This document shows, piece by piece, positions 14,555-26,235 of a DNA stretch of 64,000 nt. The translations under genes and the position numbers were made by a program. The stretch is from Cristatella mucedo (Eukaryota > Bryozoa > Phylactolaemata > Cristatellidae), in the NCBI GenBank assembly GCA_009760855.2, contig WPIO01000022.1:5530501-5594500 (forward strand), written 5' to 3'. The notes beneath the pieces are model-generated. The model searched no databases and had not been told where the DNA came from. It worked only from the letters and a program-made list of their open reading frames with translations. Every line of letters begins with the position of its first letter. Position 1 is the first letter of the stretch.

Positions 14555-16420
14555 GATTCCACAGGTGACCCGTCTCGTGTGTGAGACCTGACCCCCACAC
14601 GGCACGGATTGAACACGATCAGACAAGTATGATTTAAACCACGCTTTTGCCTCGTCTCCAAGACCGATCGTTGTTCTCAATCGTTCAAGTAAGACATCGT
14701 AATCAATGGTGTTGAAGGCAGCTGATAGATCTAGCAGAGCTAGGGCAGTGACATTCCCGTCATCGCTGCCGCATAGAATGTCATTATTAACACGGAGGAG
14801 ACCAGTTTCAGTGGAGTGCAGCCTCGTGAACCCCGATTGGAACGTCTCTGACATTTAATTCTTTTCAATATGTGCTACTAGCTGCTTAGCGACAATTTTT
14901 TCAAGAATCTTTGACAAAAAAGGTAGAAGGGAAACTGGGCGATAGTTTGCAAGGACCTCTGTATCTAATCCAGCCTTTTTAAGCATTGGTCTAACGATTG
15001 CCGATTTGAAGGACTTGGGTACGAACCCCTTTTTTTCCAAAGAAGCATTAAAAATCTCGGTTATGGTAGGGCTAAGTTGGTCTGCCAGTGAAGGCCGCAG
15101 ATATTATAATATAAGGTCTTCAGCAGACGAGCTCTTTTTACTAGACCTTATTAAGGTAGCCACATCGCACGCAGAGACCTCGGAGAACCTTTTAAGGAAG
15201 GTCACAGGTTGTGATTCCACAATTGCTTTAGTCGGAAGGGCTTTATGGAGGCACAAGTGTGCACAATTTTTTCAGTTAAGAAGGCTGAAAACGTTTCGGC
15301 TGAGCCTGTAATATCTGGGAAGTCAGGCTTCTCAGCATTGGCCAGTAAATCGGATACTGTCTTATAAATCTGTTTTGGGTTCAACTGACAGGAATTCACT
15401 TTTCGAATAAAAAAAGAAGCGCTGACGTTTTTAAGTTTCCGGGTGTAAACTCGAAAGAAGTCTTTGAAATTAACTAGATCTGCATCAGAACCCAATTTCT
15501 TAAAACGACGTTCAAGCCTGCGCTTAACTCGGCGCATCTTTTGAAGTTTTTTTTAAATTGAAAGGAATCTCCACGACTCTGTGCACGGATAGAATGAACG
15601 GAAGCATGCTTATCAAGAGCATTCCTGAGTGTCCTGTTCACAGCATTAGTGAGGGTATCGAGGCTTTCAGTCGAGTCTTGGTGCAGATCAAGAAGACCTG
15701 CATCGCAAACAGATTTATAAAATGCGACTATTTCAATGCTTTTAAAGTTACATCGCTGGACAAGTCCGACATTACCCTGTACGTACAAGGAAGCAAGAGC
15801 AGTAAACGGAGCAATGAATAATGATCCGAGAGATGCCAGCCAGCGGGCCGCACACCGCAAGGTCAGTGGGAAAGACATCCTTAGTGATCACGAGATCTAG
15901 AATGTGGCCACTGACGTGGGTGGCAGGAGTAAAGTGTTTGACCAGACCAAAATTCTCTAGACAACCAAGAAATGAGCGGACCTGGCTGTTGATAGGGTTG
16001 TCGACGTGAATACTGAAGTCTCCGGCAATCAGTAACTGCCTGTCACATGCACATACTTTATCGAGGAACTTGTGAAAACTCCTTAGTAAACAAGCTTAGA
16101 CAGCCAGCAGGAGGTCGGTACAGGGAATGAACGCGATGGCACCTTGTGGAGCGGTCTTATGGCTATATTAAATGTTAGGAGGTCTTCAAAGAGAACACCC
16201 AAGCTACGAGTACTGCACGGTTGTCGCACCGCGGTGCATCCAAAAAATAGTGCCGAGTTACTGATTCCAACCGTGTGCTTTTGTTTTCACAGAGGAGCAG
16301 TATTTTATTAGCATCTGTTTTGAAAGTCGGCAGATATCCAGGCCCTCATGTCTGCAATGCATGTGTCAAGTTTATTAATAATCGCAGCTGATTTGGAGAC
16401 CTTAAATGATAGTGGCAGAG

Positions 16421-17110
16421 GGAGGTCGACGAGGCCGTGAGCCTGAATTACCCTTTCAAGAGACACTATGTAGACGGAAAACGGTAGCGGATTGAGAAGA
16501 ACATAAGCGGATGTAAGATCTACTAGTTAAGATCTGAACGTCATACGGCATGAAATGGACATCTTAGGACAAGAGTCAATGATATCTGCGACACCCTCTT
16601 AAAAACATATTTGTGACTTTTGCCACCGTCTTTTGGACATCCCCTGCAGCGACTACGTTTAAAAAAGGAAGCTACAGTTTCCATTTACTTTACAGAATTT
16701 GCTCCGTCCGTGAGAGTTGCTTGTTATCGCATGCTTAAGCCGGCTGAAATCGTTCATGGGAAATCATTCACTGACCAATTGACACCCTACTTTCCTGCAG
16801 ATTTAAAAGAAGCATAGCAAGAGATTTGCTTGCCTCCTGCCTGTGCACATGTTTTATTTATTATTTCCTTAATGGCTTTAGGCCTCCTAAAAAAGGCATA
16901 GATTGATTGCGAGGTGTAGGCTTGACTACGAATAGCAGTCTCGTGTAGCACCATAGCGGTAACGACCGTCGAAGCACGGCCCAGGTAAGCCGCATTGGTC
17001 CTGAGCGTGACTATCTGCGGCCATGCTTGCATGAATCGGAGCCGAAATAGCAGAGCGTGAGTTACTCGCGGAAGGATATTTGTGTGCACGCAAACGCATT
17101 CATACACGTA
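16421..17110. other. No gene recognised
   Basis: Short open frames only. It may include the distal 5' remains of the LINE-2 element, but I could not confirm this. Confidence 0.35.
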
Positions 17111-17111
17111 T

Positions 17112-17120
17112 ATACATAAG

Positions 17121-17190
<70 letters not shown>
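17112..17190. repeat. Compound (TA)n-(TG)n microsatellite
   Basis: TATATA runs at 17,112-17,156 pass into a TG tract to 17,190. Confidence 0.95.
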
Positions 17191-17194
<4 letters not shown>

Positions 17195-17299
17195 TAGGGA
17201 ACGCACGTGTTCTCTCAGTTAATACTTTCGCAGACCGAGGCACGAAGAGCAGGTCGGACGTTAGTGGAGCATATGGACAGGGAGAAATAATAACACTAG

Positions 17300-17465
17300 T
17301 ATTAGCTGGTTTAACAGCCTCATTTTCATAGCAGTGGAAGATCCTAACAGCTATGAACACCGCTGAATTGGCAACAAAGGATCGTGCGCTGAAGGATTCG
17401 AACCCACGATCTCCGCCGTGAAGAGCGAGCATCTTACCTCCTGGGCTATCACGGCCAATGTGTGT
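17300..17465 (-). mobile_element. SINE-B copy
   Basis: Minus strand: head TTGGCCGTGATAGCCCAGGA, B box GTGGGTTCGAATCC (near 17,400), body TCAGCGGTGTTCATAGC, and tail GCTGTTAAACCAGC. All SINE-B landmarks are present. Confidence 0.85.
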
Positions 17466-18235
17466 CTCGTGCACCCAAGCAGCCTTGGCGATGGTAGTGG
17501 TGCCTATATCCAGACGGACCGCAGACCAGGTTGACCTGTATTTTAGAAAGCTAAGCCGGAGCAAGGTAATGAATGTAATTGTGCTATGTTGAAGTGTTAT
17601 CACAGCAGTCAACTTGACGAAGGCCGAACAAGTAGGCAAATAACTTTCCGCACGAGTGCTATAAGAGAATCTGGAAGATGTATCGCCTTTCCTAAATCGC
17701 GAATGTTTTAGTACCTATATTGCGAATACAAAATTCTGCCTCATTTACACGAGTAACCGGTAGCAAAGTCTCAGAATAAAAGTTCAATTGCTTCTTTGGC
17801 CTTGCTCATAGTTAGGCTAGTAGTACTCAAGGCAGTATGCCGGAAATATTTCTCGAACCTCCGACTTTTGGCCCATAGTAAAAATATGAAAACACTAAAG
17901 ATGTACGATAAATATTCTCCAGCTCACGACTTTCCTTCCGTTTACAAGGTACTGCATCCGCGCGTACATAGCCCAAGCTTCCAATGTACACTCCTCCTAA
18001 TCTACAAATCAAAGTAGCGTCAACTCAATGAGCAGTGAGGGAATGCAAGTTTTAACACGGCGGTCGTTTGGGCTCCGGATCGTTTGGTTTGGTTTGGTGC
18101 TGGCTGGGAGATCTGGTCTCAGTGCCAATCGCAGGCAGCCGATCTCCGGGGCTCTCGATCGGGAGCCTCGAACTGTTCACCCGCTAACCGTCTCGGGGCG
18201 CCGCTGTCCAGCAATCACCAACCGAAAGTCGGCCA
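17466..18235. other. No gene recognised
   Basis: No conserved exon, RNA gene or clear repeat recognised; open frames are short and lack motifs. Confidence 0.45.
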
Positions 18236-18237
18236 CG

Positions 18238-18395
18238 CCGCGCTGGTTTGGCCCAGTGGTTAAGGTGCTCGTCTCGACGACTGAGGTCGAGGTTAATGTA
18301 TTTGATGGCCGAGGTCGTGGGCTCGAGCCCTGCGGCCTGTGTGCAGTGCCTGAATAGAGAAAAGGTGGCGCCGTACAAATGAATTATATGTGCAT
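18238..18395 (+). mobile_element. SINE-A copy, near full length
   Basis: Head CCGCGCTGGTTTGGCCCAGT with an A-box-like element, B-box-like GTGGGCTCGAGCCC (about 18,318), then GTGCCTGAATAGAG and a GAATTATA tail. The central ACTGAGGTCGAGGTTAATGT block also occurs in other copies. Confidence 0.85.
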
Positions 18396-18975
18396 TTATT
18401 TATTTAGTCTAGAGAATAATCCCAGCAATCGCACGAGAGATAATTTCAAAAGTAACGTATCGAATTCTTTGTAGTCCGTGTCTGGCTGCGTACAACCTGA
18501 CAGATTAGTAACTATTTCTAGCTCTCAGTGACATGTTCGAATGCACGTTTCATACGAAAGTTTTGTTCCGGTGCGGTTCGCATTTTTTCTTAGCTAAAAT
18601 ATATTGCTTTTTTGGATTTTAGCAAGAGTTTGAAAAGCATTATAGGAATTGCAGGTGATGTAAAAGTTTGGTAGAAGACACCGCGCCTCCGTGTTTCACC
18701 CGATGGGGCACAATTACGTGTGCACTCCGATTCATTCGGCGGTGCTATTTACACCGTTCATTGCCTTCACAGCTCGCCCATTTGGAACAGCGGTACACTG
18801 TCCTTTCCAAAAAGTCATTTTCATCGCATCGGGCCATTCCCACGCCGTCCATTGATCGTACTATTTTTTTATAGAGAAATGGAGGTTGACTGCGGTACCT
18901 GAGAAACGCTTATCACTTTGTAAGCAGCGCTCTGCCGCAGCATAAAATGGCCGTGCGGTGAGAAAGAGGCAGCCC
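18396..18975. other. No gene recognised
   Basis: Short open frames only; no feature I can support. Confidence 0.45.
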
Positions 18976-18977
18976 AA

Positions 18978-19122
18978 CCGCCCTGATTTGGCCAAGGGGT
19001 ATATGGTGCGACGTCCGAGGCCTCGAGGGCTCTTTGCTTTTGCGGGCTCGAGCCCTGCGGCCTACGCAAAGCGCCTGGATGGAGATTTAAGCTCTCTTAG
19101 GGCGCTGCACGAATGAATTACA
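18978..19122 (+). mobile_element. SINE-A copy
   Basis: TGATTTGGCCAAGGGGTATA head, GCGGGCTCGAGCCCTGCGG B-box region, then AAGCGCCTGGATGGAG and TCTCTTAGGGCGCTGC hairpin arms and a GAATTACAT tail. Confidence 0.85.
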
Positions 19123-19221
19123 TTTCAATCGCCGGAAGCCTCGCGTGCCAGTGCGCGAACCTGCTACCGCAGTAGTGCGCACTCTGCAGACATTCTCTAG
19201 CTCTCGTAGCAGAGCGTCCTT

Positions 19222-19372
19222 AAATATAAATATAATTCGTTTATATAGCGCCCCAAGAGAACTTGATCTCTGTTCAGGCGCTTCACATATGCCTCGGGGC
19301 TCGAGCCCACGACCTCAGCCAGACCTTGGTCGGGGCGAGCACCTTAACCGCTAGGCCACATCGGCTCGTTTT
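19222..19372 (-). mobile_element. SINE-A copy
   Basis: Minus-strand copy: CGAGCCGATGTGGCCTAGCG head, GTGGGCTCGAGCCCC B-box region, AAGCGCCTGAACAGAG and TTCTCTTGGGGCGCTA hairpin arms, then an ATTTATA-rich tail at 19,222-19,245. Confidence 0.85.
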
Positions 19373-19889
19373 TTCGTCGTCACGGCATCGTGCAATGCCA
19401 CTCAATTGTCTCCCTTCTCTTCGCTCGCCGCCGCATTTACGAACCCGAAGCGCTCATCTTTGCCCTGCGTGCGCTCACAGTTTCGCGAAATTCCCGCTCC
19501 TCGAAAATGTAGCCGAGCGACGCGTGCAATCGCGGCTGCGTCTCAGAGCCCGGATCGGCCACACGTTCGCGCTCGCTGCGTGGCCGGAGGCTGCGTGGCC
19601 CAGGAGGCTCTGTCTGCTCCGAGTCGTGCAGCGGGCTATTCCGCATTGCTCGCTGCTCGCAATGCGGAATAGACGCCGCCGGGCGTCAGGCTCCTCTGCT
19701 GCTATGCATGCAACTGGGCCAACGACGCCGCGGCGACGCGCTCGCACTTCCACGTGCTTGCACCGCCCCGCCCCGCCCCCCCCCAGGTTGAGGGCGCGAG
19801 TTCGACCGTCGGGGAATTAATTCTGCGCCGCATGCGGCTGCAGCGGCGGCCAGGGCTCGTCGTCGTCGGCGGCGGCGGCTGCTGCTGTT

Positions 19890-19897
19890 ATGCAAAT
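19890..19897 (+). promoter_or_regulatory. Octamer (POU/OCT) motif ATGCAAAT
   Basis: An exact ATGCAAAT lies inside the CpG-rich block. It is a known POU-factor site; function here is inferred from sequence and context only. Confidence 0.3.
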
Positions 19898-20504
19898 GTT
19901 ATCCTGTTGAATCGGCCGGTCCGTACATTATCGCCGCTACCGCCACCGAGGCGTATTAGCGCAGAAGCTAACGGAGGAGTTTCTCTAAGGGCATCCAACC
20001 GGACGCCGGCCTCTTGAATGGGGGCGCCATCTGCCGGGGCATCGACTGCGTGCGGCGTCGTGACGGCCTGCAGACAGCTGTCGGCGGACAGCTGCGAAGG
20101 CTACCGGCGAAACCACTAGCTAGCGCGGCGGGCTCGTCCGCCGCTCCGACAATTCACCGACAGGCCCGAGCTGCAGCCCAGGGCTGCAGCTCGGGGGGGG
20201 GGGGGTTTGACAGGCTGCGCCGCGAGCCGCTCTCCGCAGCCGACGTTCGAGAGGCGGGCAGCTCGGTCCGGCGGACTTGAGGTCAAGGTCGCGCACCTGC
20301 AGTAGCTCCGGCACGAGTCAACAGCACACAGCGAGCGCCGCGCGCCGCTCACGCCTCCGGCGACGGCGACGACGCAAGATTACCGACGGCCTCTCGAAGG
20401 CTGGTTATCGCCGCCGCTGCGAACGCTGCAGTAGCCGTCTGCAGCAGGCCGACCGGCCGACGGCGGCGGCTCTTGTTGGACCGAAATTCCGTCGCTTCCG
20501 CCGC

Positions 20505-20814
20505 TCGCTCTCTCTGTCTCTGTCTCTCTGTCACTGCCTCTCTGTGTCTCTCTCTCTCTCTCTGTGTCTCTCTCTCTCTCTCTCTGTGTCTCTCTGTCTC
20601 TCTGTCTCTCTCCCTCTGTCTCTTTGTCTCTCAGTCTCTCAGTCTCTTTGTCTCTCAGTCTCTTTGTCTCTCAGTCTCAGTCTCAGTCTCAGTCTCAGTC
20701 TCAGTCTCAGTCTCAGTCTCTGTCTCTGTCTCTCTGTCTCTGTCTCTCTGTCACTGTCTCTCTCTGTCTCTGTCTCTCTGTCTCTCTGTCACTGTCTCTC
20801 TGTGTCTCTCTGTG

Positions 20815-20849
<35 letters not shown>

Positions 20850-21326
20850 CTCTCTCTGTGTCTCTCTCTGTGTCTCTCTGTGTCTCTCAGTCTCTGTCTC
20901 TCTGTCTCTCTCCCTCTGTCTCTTTGTCTCTCAGTCTCTCAGTCTCTTTGTCTCTCAGTCTCTTTGTCTCTCAGTCTCTTTGTCTCTCAGTCTCTTTGTC
21001 TCTCAGTCTCAGTCTCAGTCTCAGTCTCTCTGTCTCTGTCTCTCTGTCACTGTCTCTCTCTCTCTCTGTGTCTCTCTCTCTGTCTCTCTCTCTCCGTGTC
21101 TCTCTGTCTCTCTGTCTCTCTCCCTCTGTCTCTTTGTCTCTCAGTCTCTTTGTCTCTCAGTCTCTTTGTCTCTCAGTCTCTTTGTCTCTCAGTCTCTTTG
21201 TCTCTCAGTCTCTTTGTCTCTCAGTCTCAGTCTCAGTCTCAGTCTCAGTCTCTGTCTCTGTGTCTCTGTGTCTCTTTCTGTCTTTCTGTCCGTCCGTCCG
21301 TCCGTCCGTCCGTCCGTCCGTCCGTC

Positions 21327-21412
<86 letters not shown>
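20505..21412. repeat. 900-bp imperfect TCTC/TCTG/TCAG pyrimidine tract with (CCGT)n and (CT)n ends
   Basis: From 20,505 to about 21,285 the plus strand consists of TCTC, TCTG and TCAG units in higher-order arrays (for example repeated TTTGTCTCTCAGTCTC around 20,925-21,010 and 21,130-21,220). A pure CCGT array (about 21,288-21,325) and an 86-bp CT tract (21,326-21,411) follow. All three plus-strand frames are open for more than 300 codons and translate as Ser-Leu-rich repeats, so these are not genes. Confidence 0.95.
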
Positions 21413-21414
<2 letters not shown>

Positions 21415-21828
21415 CTACGAAAGGCCCACCACAGCGTCCTCGAGCCTCGACGGACGGCCACTTTCGTCTGTTTAATCGGCAATGGGCTGTCGCTGGCGCT
21501 ATGAGACGCTGAGTCAGACAGCGCAAGAGTCCGTCGTCTCCATCCCCGCCGCCATTTTCCTTGGCTGCGCCTGGCTGCCCCACCCGGTGTGCACGTCGGG
21601 CTGGCGGGCGCTCTCCGCTGCTGGCGAAGCCTGCGGCGGCAGTGGCGGCGGCGGCGGCACTTGTAGGACGACTAAATATTGACAGCTCATTCCGCGAGCG
21701 CGGTCCGCCGGGGTAGTTTGCCGAGCAGCAGTTTACTTTGCCGGACGTCGAGCGAGGAGGATAGGAGTGCCCGGCTCTCGGGCGGCGGCGCGGAGCAGCG
21801 CTCGCCGTCGCGGCCGCTGCGAGCTGGA

Positions 21829-21920
<92 letters not shown>
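21829..21920. repeat. (CGG)n repeat, about 92 bp, uninterrupted
   Basis: About 30 units of CGG/GGC with no interruption. Poly-Ala, poly-Arg and poly-Pro open frames over it are artefacts. A GC-rich triplet tract in a CpG-rich block is most like a 5' UTR repeat. Confidence 0.95.
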
Positions 21921-22350
21921 CGCCGAACGGAGCCGCGACGCGCAGGCAGTACGGGCAAAGCCCGTGTTTGCTCGCCAGCCGGCCCCCTGGTGCCTAGCTA
22001 GCTCGGCGCCGCGGTACGACTTGACGTCGGGCCGCCGCCGCGAGACGCCGACGGCGGCCCGACGGAGTCCCGGGCTCTAAGGACGGGGCACGTAGCCGCG
22101 AGCGAGCGAGCGAGGAAGGCCGCATTCGCTTATGGCAGCAGACAGACAGACAGACGAGCAGAGAGACGGACAGGCTAACTGAGAGAGCAGTCCTTTCCCC
22201 TGCGCCAATCTCTAACGCTAAGCCGTGGCGCAGCGCCTCTTCGCGGCGCGGCGTTCGTCGGCCGCGGCTCGCGGCGGCGGCGGCGCGAGCCGACGGACCT
22301 GCCCCTGTCGGCGGCGTTCGCTTCGCTACGCTCGTGCAGACCAGGACCGG

Positions 22351-23785
22351 GTCATCGTAGGCCCGGAAAGCAGCAGTAGTGCTAACATATAACCAGCCAG
22401 GGCGCACGGCTAGCCGCCGAGGCCAAGCCGCGGCGGCCGCCGCTGCCTTACGAGCGCGAAGCGGGTCTTTGCATGCAGCAATCGAGCTGAGGGGCGGGGG
22501 TCGGCGTACGCGCCTCTCAAGCAATGACCTTGGAAGTCTCGGGTTTGAAATCCGAAAGGTGACACAATATATACTACGTTCGACACAATATATACTAAGA
22601 TACACACACGTAATAAATACAATATATATATATATATATATGTATATATACTAATAAATACACGTACAGAATATAATACGTTCGACCTAGCACTACAGCA
22701 GTCCTCTGACGCACTAAAAACTGTAACCAGCCGTGTATTCGGCTGACTGCTTGCCCGATACTGTTCTCTCGGCACCAGCACCAGCCTCATTGGCGGGGGG
22801 GGGGGAGGGGGGATATCAACCATCCGTCACTAAATTTTAATGTCAAGGCCGTAGGTTGACGGCGCCATTTTGTTTATTTACTTGAGAAATAGAGCGAGCA
22901 GCCCGCAGTTTCAAGGTAACGTGCGCGCAGGAGCTCGCCCAAATAGGACCGCGGGCCGGGCGTACGCAATATATATGGAATGCAACTTTGTATCGCTTCC
23001 CCAGCTCGGCGAAAACTCGAATGCTAAAAAACTGTGTGCTGGAGTATTCTATAGCGTAATCAAAATCCCAAAAGGCTTCCCGGACGCATGCGACAGCAGG
23101 CAGCCTTCATCGCAAGAAACAAAGAAAAAGCGAAGCGCAGGTAAATCAGCAGGGGCAGCGGAGAAAGTGGGTGGCACAGAAGAAGCAGCGTGGAACTAAT
23201 GGAAAGAAAGTGGCGCAGTGTGCAATAGGTGTGCTGTTTGTTATTTTGCAAAAATTACGAAATTTGTGTCCCAAAGACCAGGGCCAATAGAGCAAAAGCT
23301 TTAGTAGCCAGCAATCTTTCAGGTTATTATTTGTGGACTTGCAAAAAAATTACCTCGCCGTTGTCACTTCAGCCACTGAATTCGCGACAACCACTTAATG
23401 ATTGTAGGCTGGACAACAGACCTGTCCCGTTTGAGCATGAATGCAGGATAGTAAAAAAAATATTTATTATTGTGCAAGTAAGAATAAGAAACTTTTTCAA
23501 TTCCCTAAGTAAACTGTATTACTCTCTGTATAGCGGCTGGAGGGGAAGCTTATCAATTGGCTAGTTATAGCGAGTACAATTTCATGGTGCATGAGCACAT
23601 ACAGGTTTTCGATGTACACTAACCCGGAAAGTGCTGCGAAGAACAGGTGCATTGTTAGCTTCCTTTTTAAATGTCATCAAGTCAGAGTTTTTGATGACCG
23701 CAGTCGAGAACGAGTTCTGGGCTTTGGGAGCATACTGATTCGGGCTAAAAAAAATCAACGAGCTCCCTGGCTCTGTCTTGGCTAG
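22351..23785. other. No gene recognised; short TA repeat
   Basis: Contains (TA)n at 22,622-22,648 and a G run at 22,795-22,810. About 23,040-23,190 loosely resembles LINE-2 3' sequence (AACAAAGA..., AGAAAGTGGG) but is too diverged to call. Confidence 0.4.
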
Positions 23786-23789
23786 ATTA

Positions 23790-24325
23790 CTGCAATACTA
23801 ATTTGGCTGAGCAATTGAAAAAAACTATTCAGCCACTGCAGCTGGCGATGAATACGGCTGCTAGGCTAGTCAACAGATCCTAGAGGTTCAGCCATGTGTC
23901 TCCTTGGCTGAATGAGCTGTGATGGCTCCCGCTTGATGAACGGATATAGAGTAGTAAAGTTCTTAGGCTGACCAATAGGGCCTGCCATAGTTTGGCTTCT
24001 TCATATCAAGATAAACTGCTGCACCAGTTTCAGCCCTCTCGTCTCACAAGGTCCTCTATGGACAGTAAATTATCTGTTCCTTTTCTATGCTTATAGACCG
24101 TTGGCGCTAGGATCTTTTGCTCTGCAGGTCCTACACTGTGGAACTCAGTCCACAGTTCTTATGCAACGACATCTATTCTAGTGCAGCCAGCTGTTGTACA
24201 TCTTTTCCAGCGGTCCTGGGCTGCTGCTTCCATGCTATTCACTACCTCAACTGCCTTTTTTAACTCAGCTATACTTCTCACTTTCGTTTCTTTGCCTAAG
24301 ATGAAGTCTGTTTGCTATGAAATGA
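23790..24325 (+). mobile_element. LINE-2-like fragment, plus strand
   Basis: Plus-strand translation with frame breaks gives QLAMNTAARLV, SWLNEL, FCSAGPTLWNSVHSSYATTS and HLFQRSWAAASMLFTT, the same C-terminal RT region as the LINE-2 copies at 11 and 13 kb. It is old and stop-containing. Confidence 0.65.
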
Positions 24326-24339
24326 CATAACAGTGAGTG

Positions 24340-24470
24340 GCAGAACCTTAGAGTCGATACACTGCTTGATTGGGAGTCAGTGCAGGTCGGAAAGAATTTA
24401 TGTGATGTGGCAACTTCGCCGTTCACGGCAGACAAGCCTGAAGTCTTCTGAGATGCATCGATTTGCTTCT
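24340..24470 (-). mobile_element. LINE-1 fragment, minus strand
   Basis: The run ACACTGCTTGATTGGGAGTC, AGTGCAGGTCGG, ATGTGGCAACTTCGCCGTTC and GGCAGACAAGCCT parallels the LINE-1 segment at 780-865 and 35,715-35,790. Confidence 0.6.
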
Positions 24471-24649
24471 GCCTAGCATAACTAGCATTATAAACATGTA
24501 CTTAGCTTCCGGTCGGGCGCCTTTCATAAAGATTGCTGTTGGGCCACTCACTAACAAGGCAACACTAGACCAGGAGAACTTCACCAACTGCCGCTCAGTC
24601 TTCCAACTGCCGTTGGTATCGAAGGCTATGGGATGAGTAGCGGCAGACA

Positions 24650-25938
24650 CGCTAAACTCTCATATTGAACCTTCAAAGTTTCAGCAAGGTCCAATCAGGT
24701 GCAGGAGCTCATCACTCCAGACTCAAAACGGCTGCAGGTGGGTGACGACATTCTCAGGAACGCGAACTTAGGTAGACAACTGCTTTTAGCTGGATCTTTC
24801 GGCAGCGTTTGATACTCCTGATCTTTAAGTTCCTCTTGAATGCCTGCCGTCTCGCCTAGGTATCACTGGCACTGCACTGCAGTGGCTTAGTTTCTCTCTC
24901 CCTGCGGAAGATTTCTGAGCATTGGTGTTAAAGGGCTACAGTTATCCGAGGAGTCACTAAAGTATGGAGTACCCCAGTGATTTATCTTGGTCCACTCCTT
25001 TTCACACACTTTCTCTAGCTCTTTCTTGCCGATGTGATTGCCAAGCATGAACCAGGCTTTCATTTATTACCTAGGATTTTTCACTCGTGACCTATATTCA
25101 CTTACATGCCTAGGACACACAGCTATGCCTGTGCTTTGATCCCTACCAGCTTCCAGTAGGTCAAACTCTCTTCACTTCCTCGAAACATTTATTGCTGGGA
25201 TTCGTACTTTGATGATAGCAAACTTCCTCAAATTGAATGATGTAAAACTAACTTGCTAGTTATAGGCAAACCTAGTTCGACTCAGAAATTTGAAAACCTA
25301 TATCTCAAAATTAAATGGGCTCTGCCAGCACATCTCTCGTAGAATCTCCACGAAATGGATGCTCTGCTCCAAAGTGACCCTTCACTGGACGACCCCAACA
25401 GCTCCGAAGGCAGGTCTACTTACTTTACTTTCAGCTTCGTAACATTGCAAAAATTCTAGCCTGCTTAAACAAGGATATCACGTCAAAGTTGGTCCGTGCT
25501 ATAGTGATATAAAGTCTCCGCTTGTGTAACTCACTGCTCGCCATGTTTTTTTTATCTGTGTGGTAAGGCGCTTAAAGTTGGTGCTAAACGCCGCTGCGAG
25601 GCGACAGTAAGCTGTGAGTGCCAAAGTTGCCACATTACACCACTTCTTACCGACTTGCATTGGCTACCCATCAAACAACGCATCTTCCTCAAGATTTTGT
25701 CACTTATTTTTAGGTCTTTATTCTCTGGCTCCAGCCTACCTATCTCAACTACCTTCGAATCAGGTTTTACTACCACCTGCTCTTCCGATAGCTGTGCGGC
25801 TAACCAACTTAAAATCCGTCGGAGACCGGTCCTTTAGTTATACGTTCCCAGAGTACGGTTAGTGTTGACCAGCATAACATCGCTTCTTTCCAACTACTGC
25901 ATTCAGAGTGAGAGAGAGACACGGAGAGAGACAGAGAA

Positions 25939-25976
<38 letters not shown>

Positions 25977-26235
25977 TTCTACAACTGACGTCACGACATT
26001 CCCTGGCTAGCGACATTAAAAAAAATAATAAAATGCACCTGTTACATCACTTCCCGGGCCCACGTAATTGTCCTTTGCATGCTTATGGGTGCTGACACTG
26101 CGTATTATCATACTTCTATTGCAATTGACATACTTCTTTTCAGCATATGTAAAGTGCTTAGAAAGAATTTAGTTATCTTAGGGTGCTGTACAATTGTTGT
26201 AATATTATTTTTAGCAGTAGTAGTAGTAGTATTGC
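24650..26235 (+). mobile_element. LINE-1 copy, degenerate, plus strand with 3' end
   Basis: Broken plus-strand frames follow the LINE-1 RT order: LDLSAAFDT-like (about 24,795), SMEYPSD, ADVIAKHEPG-like (about 25,035), FLKLNDVKTN-like (about 25,230), HHFLPTCIGYPSNNASSSRF (25,635-25,690), [11 protein letters not shown] and LTNLKSVGDRSFS. A (TA)n tract at 25,939-25,974 interrupts it. The 3' hairpin (GTAAAGTGCTTAGAAAGAAT, TTATCTTAGGGTGCTGTAC) ends at about 26,195, followed by an AGT repeat. Confidence 0.75.
25939..25974. repeat. (TA)n microsatellite
   Basis: 36 bp of TA inside the LINE-1 remnant, followed by a CTTTCT sequence. Confidence 0.95.

Larger units (their letters stand above)
13195..16420 (-). 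mobile_element. LINE-2 element (CR1/L2-type) with endonuclease and reverse transcriptase, split by a solo LTR
   Basis: The longest non-LTR element in the window. From high to low coordinates on the minus strand: an endonuclease C-terminal segment (about 16,050-15,880, with GDFSIHVDNPINSQVRSFL and HVSGHILDLVIT), a linker (15,878-15,202), then RT with [18 protein letters not shown] and [18 protein letters not shown] (15,040-14,855). Next come QSGFTRLHSTETGLL and ALLDLSAAFNTIDYDVLLER (about 14,840-14,690), PQGSVLG...LLFFIY, the catalytic [10 protein letters not shown] (about 14,215) and [18 protein letters not shown]. The post-RT region runs to about 13,200. Stops and frame breaks occur throughout, and 14,309-14,554 is a foreign insertion. 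The N-terminal ORF and 5' end are not seen. Confidence 0.85.
19430..22350. promoter_or_regulatory. GC- and CpG-rich block; probable promoter/first-exon region of an unidentified gene
   Basis: Base composition shifts sharply to G+C and CpG-rich from about 19,430 to 22,350, apart from the embedded pyrimidine tract. It holds long CGG and CCGT repeats and an octamer motif, features typical of a CpG-island promoter with 5' UTR. Many overlapping open frames arise simply because stop codons are rare in such sequence. I recognised no conserved protein or clear start exon, so neither strand nor gene can be assigned. Confidence 0.5.

Noticed and set aside
20277..21512. 411-codon Ser-Leu-rich open frame
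   Set aside because: All three plus-strand frames are open over the same pyrimidine tract, so there is no coding constraint.
21679..22080. Poly-Ala/Arg/Pro proteins over the CGG repeat
   Set aside because: Repeat translation in three frames; no conserved flanks.
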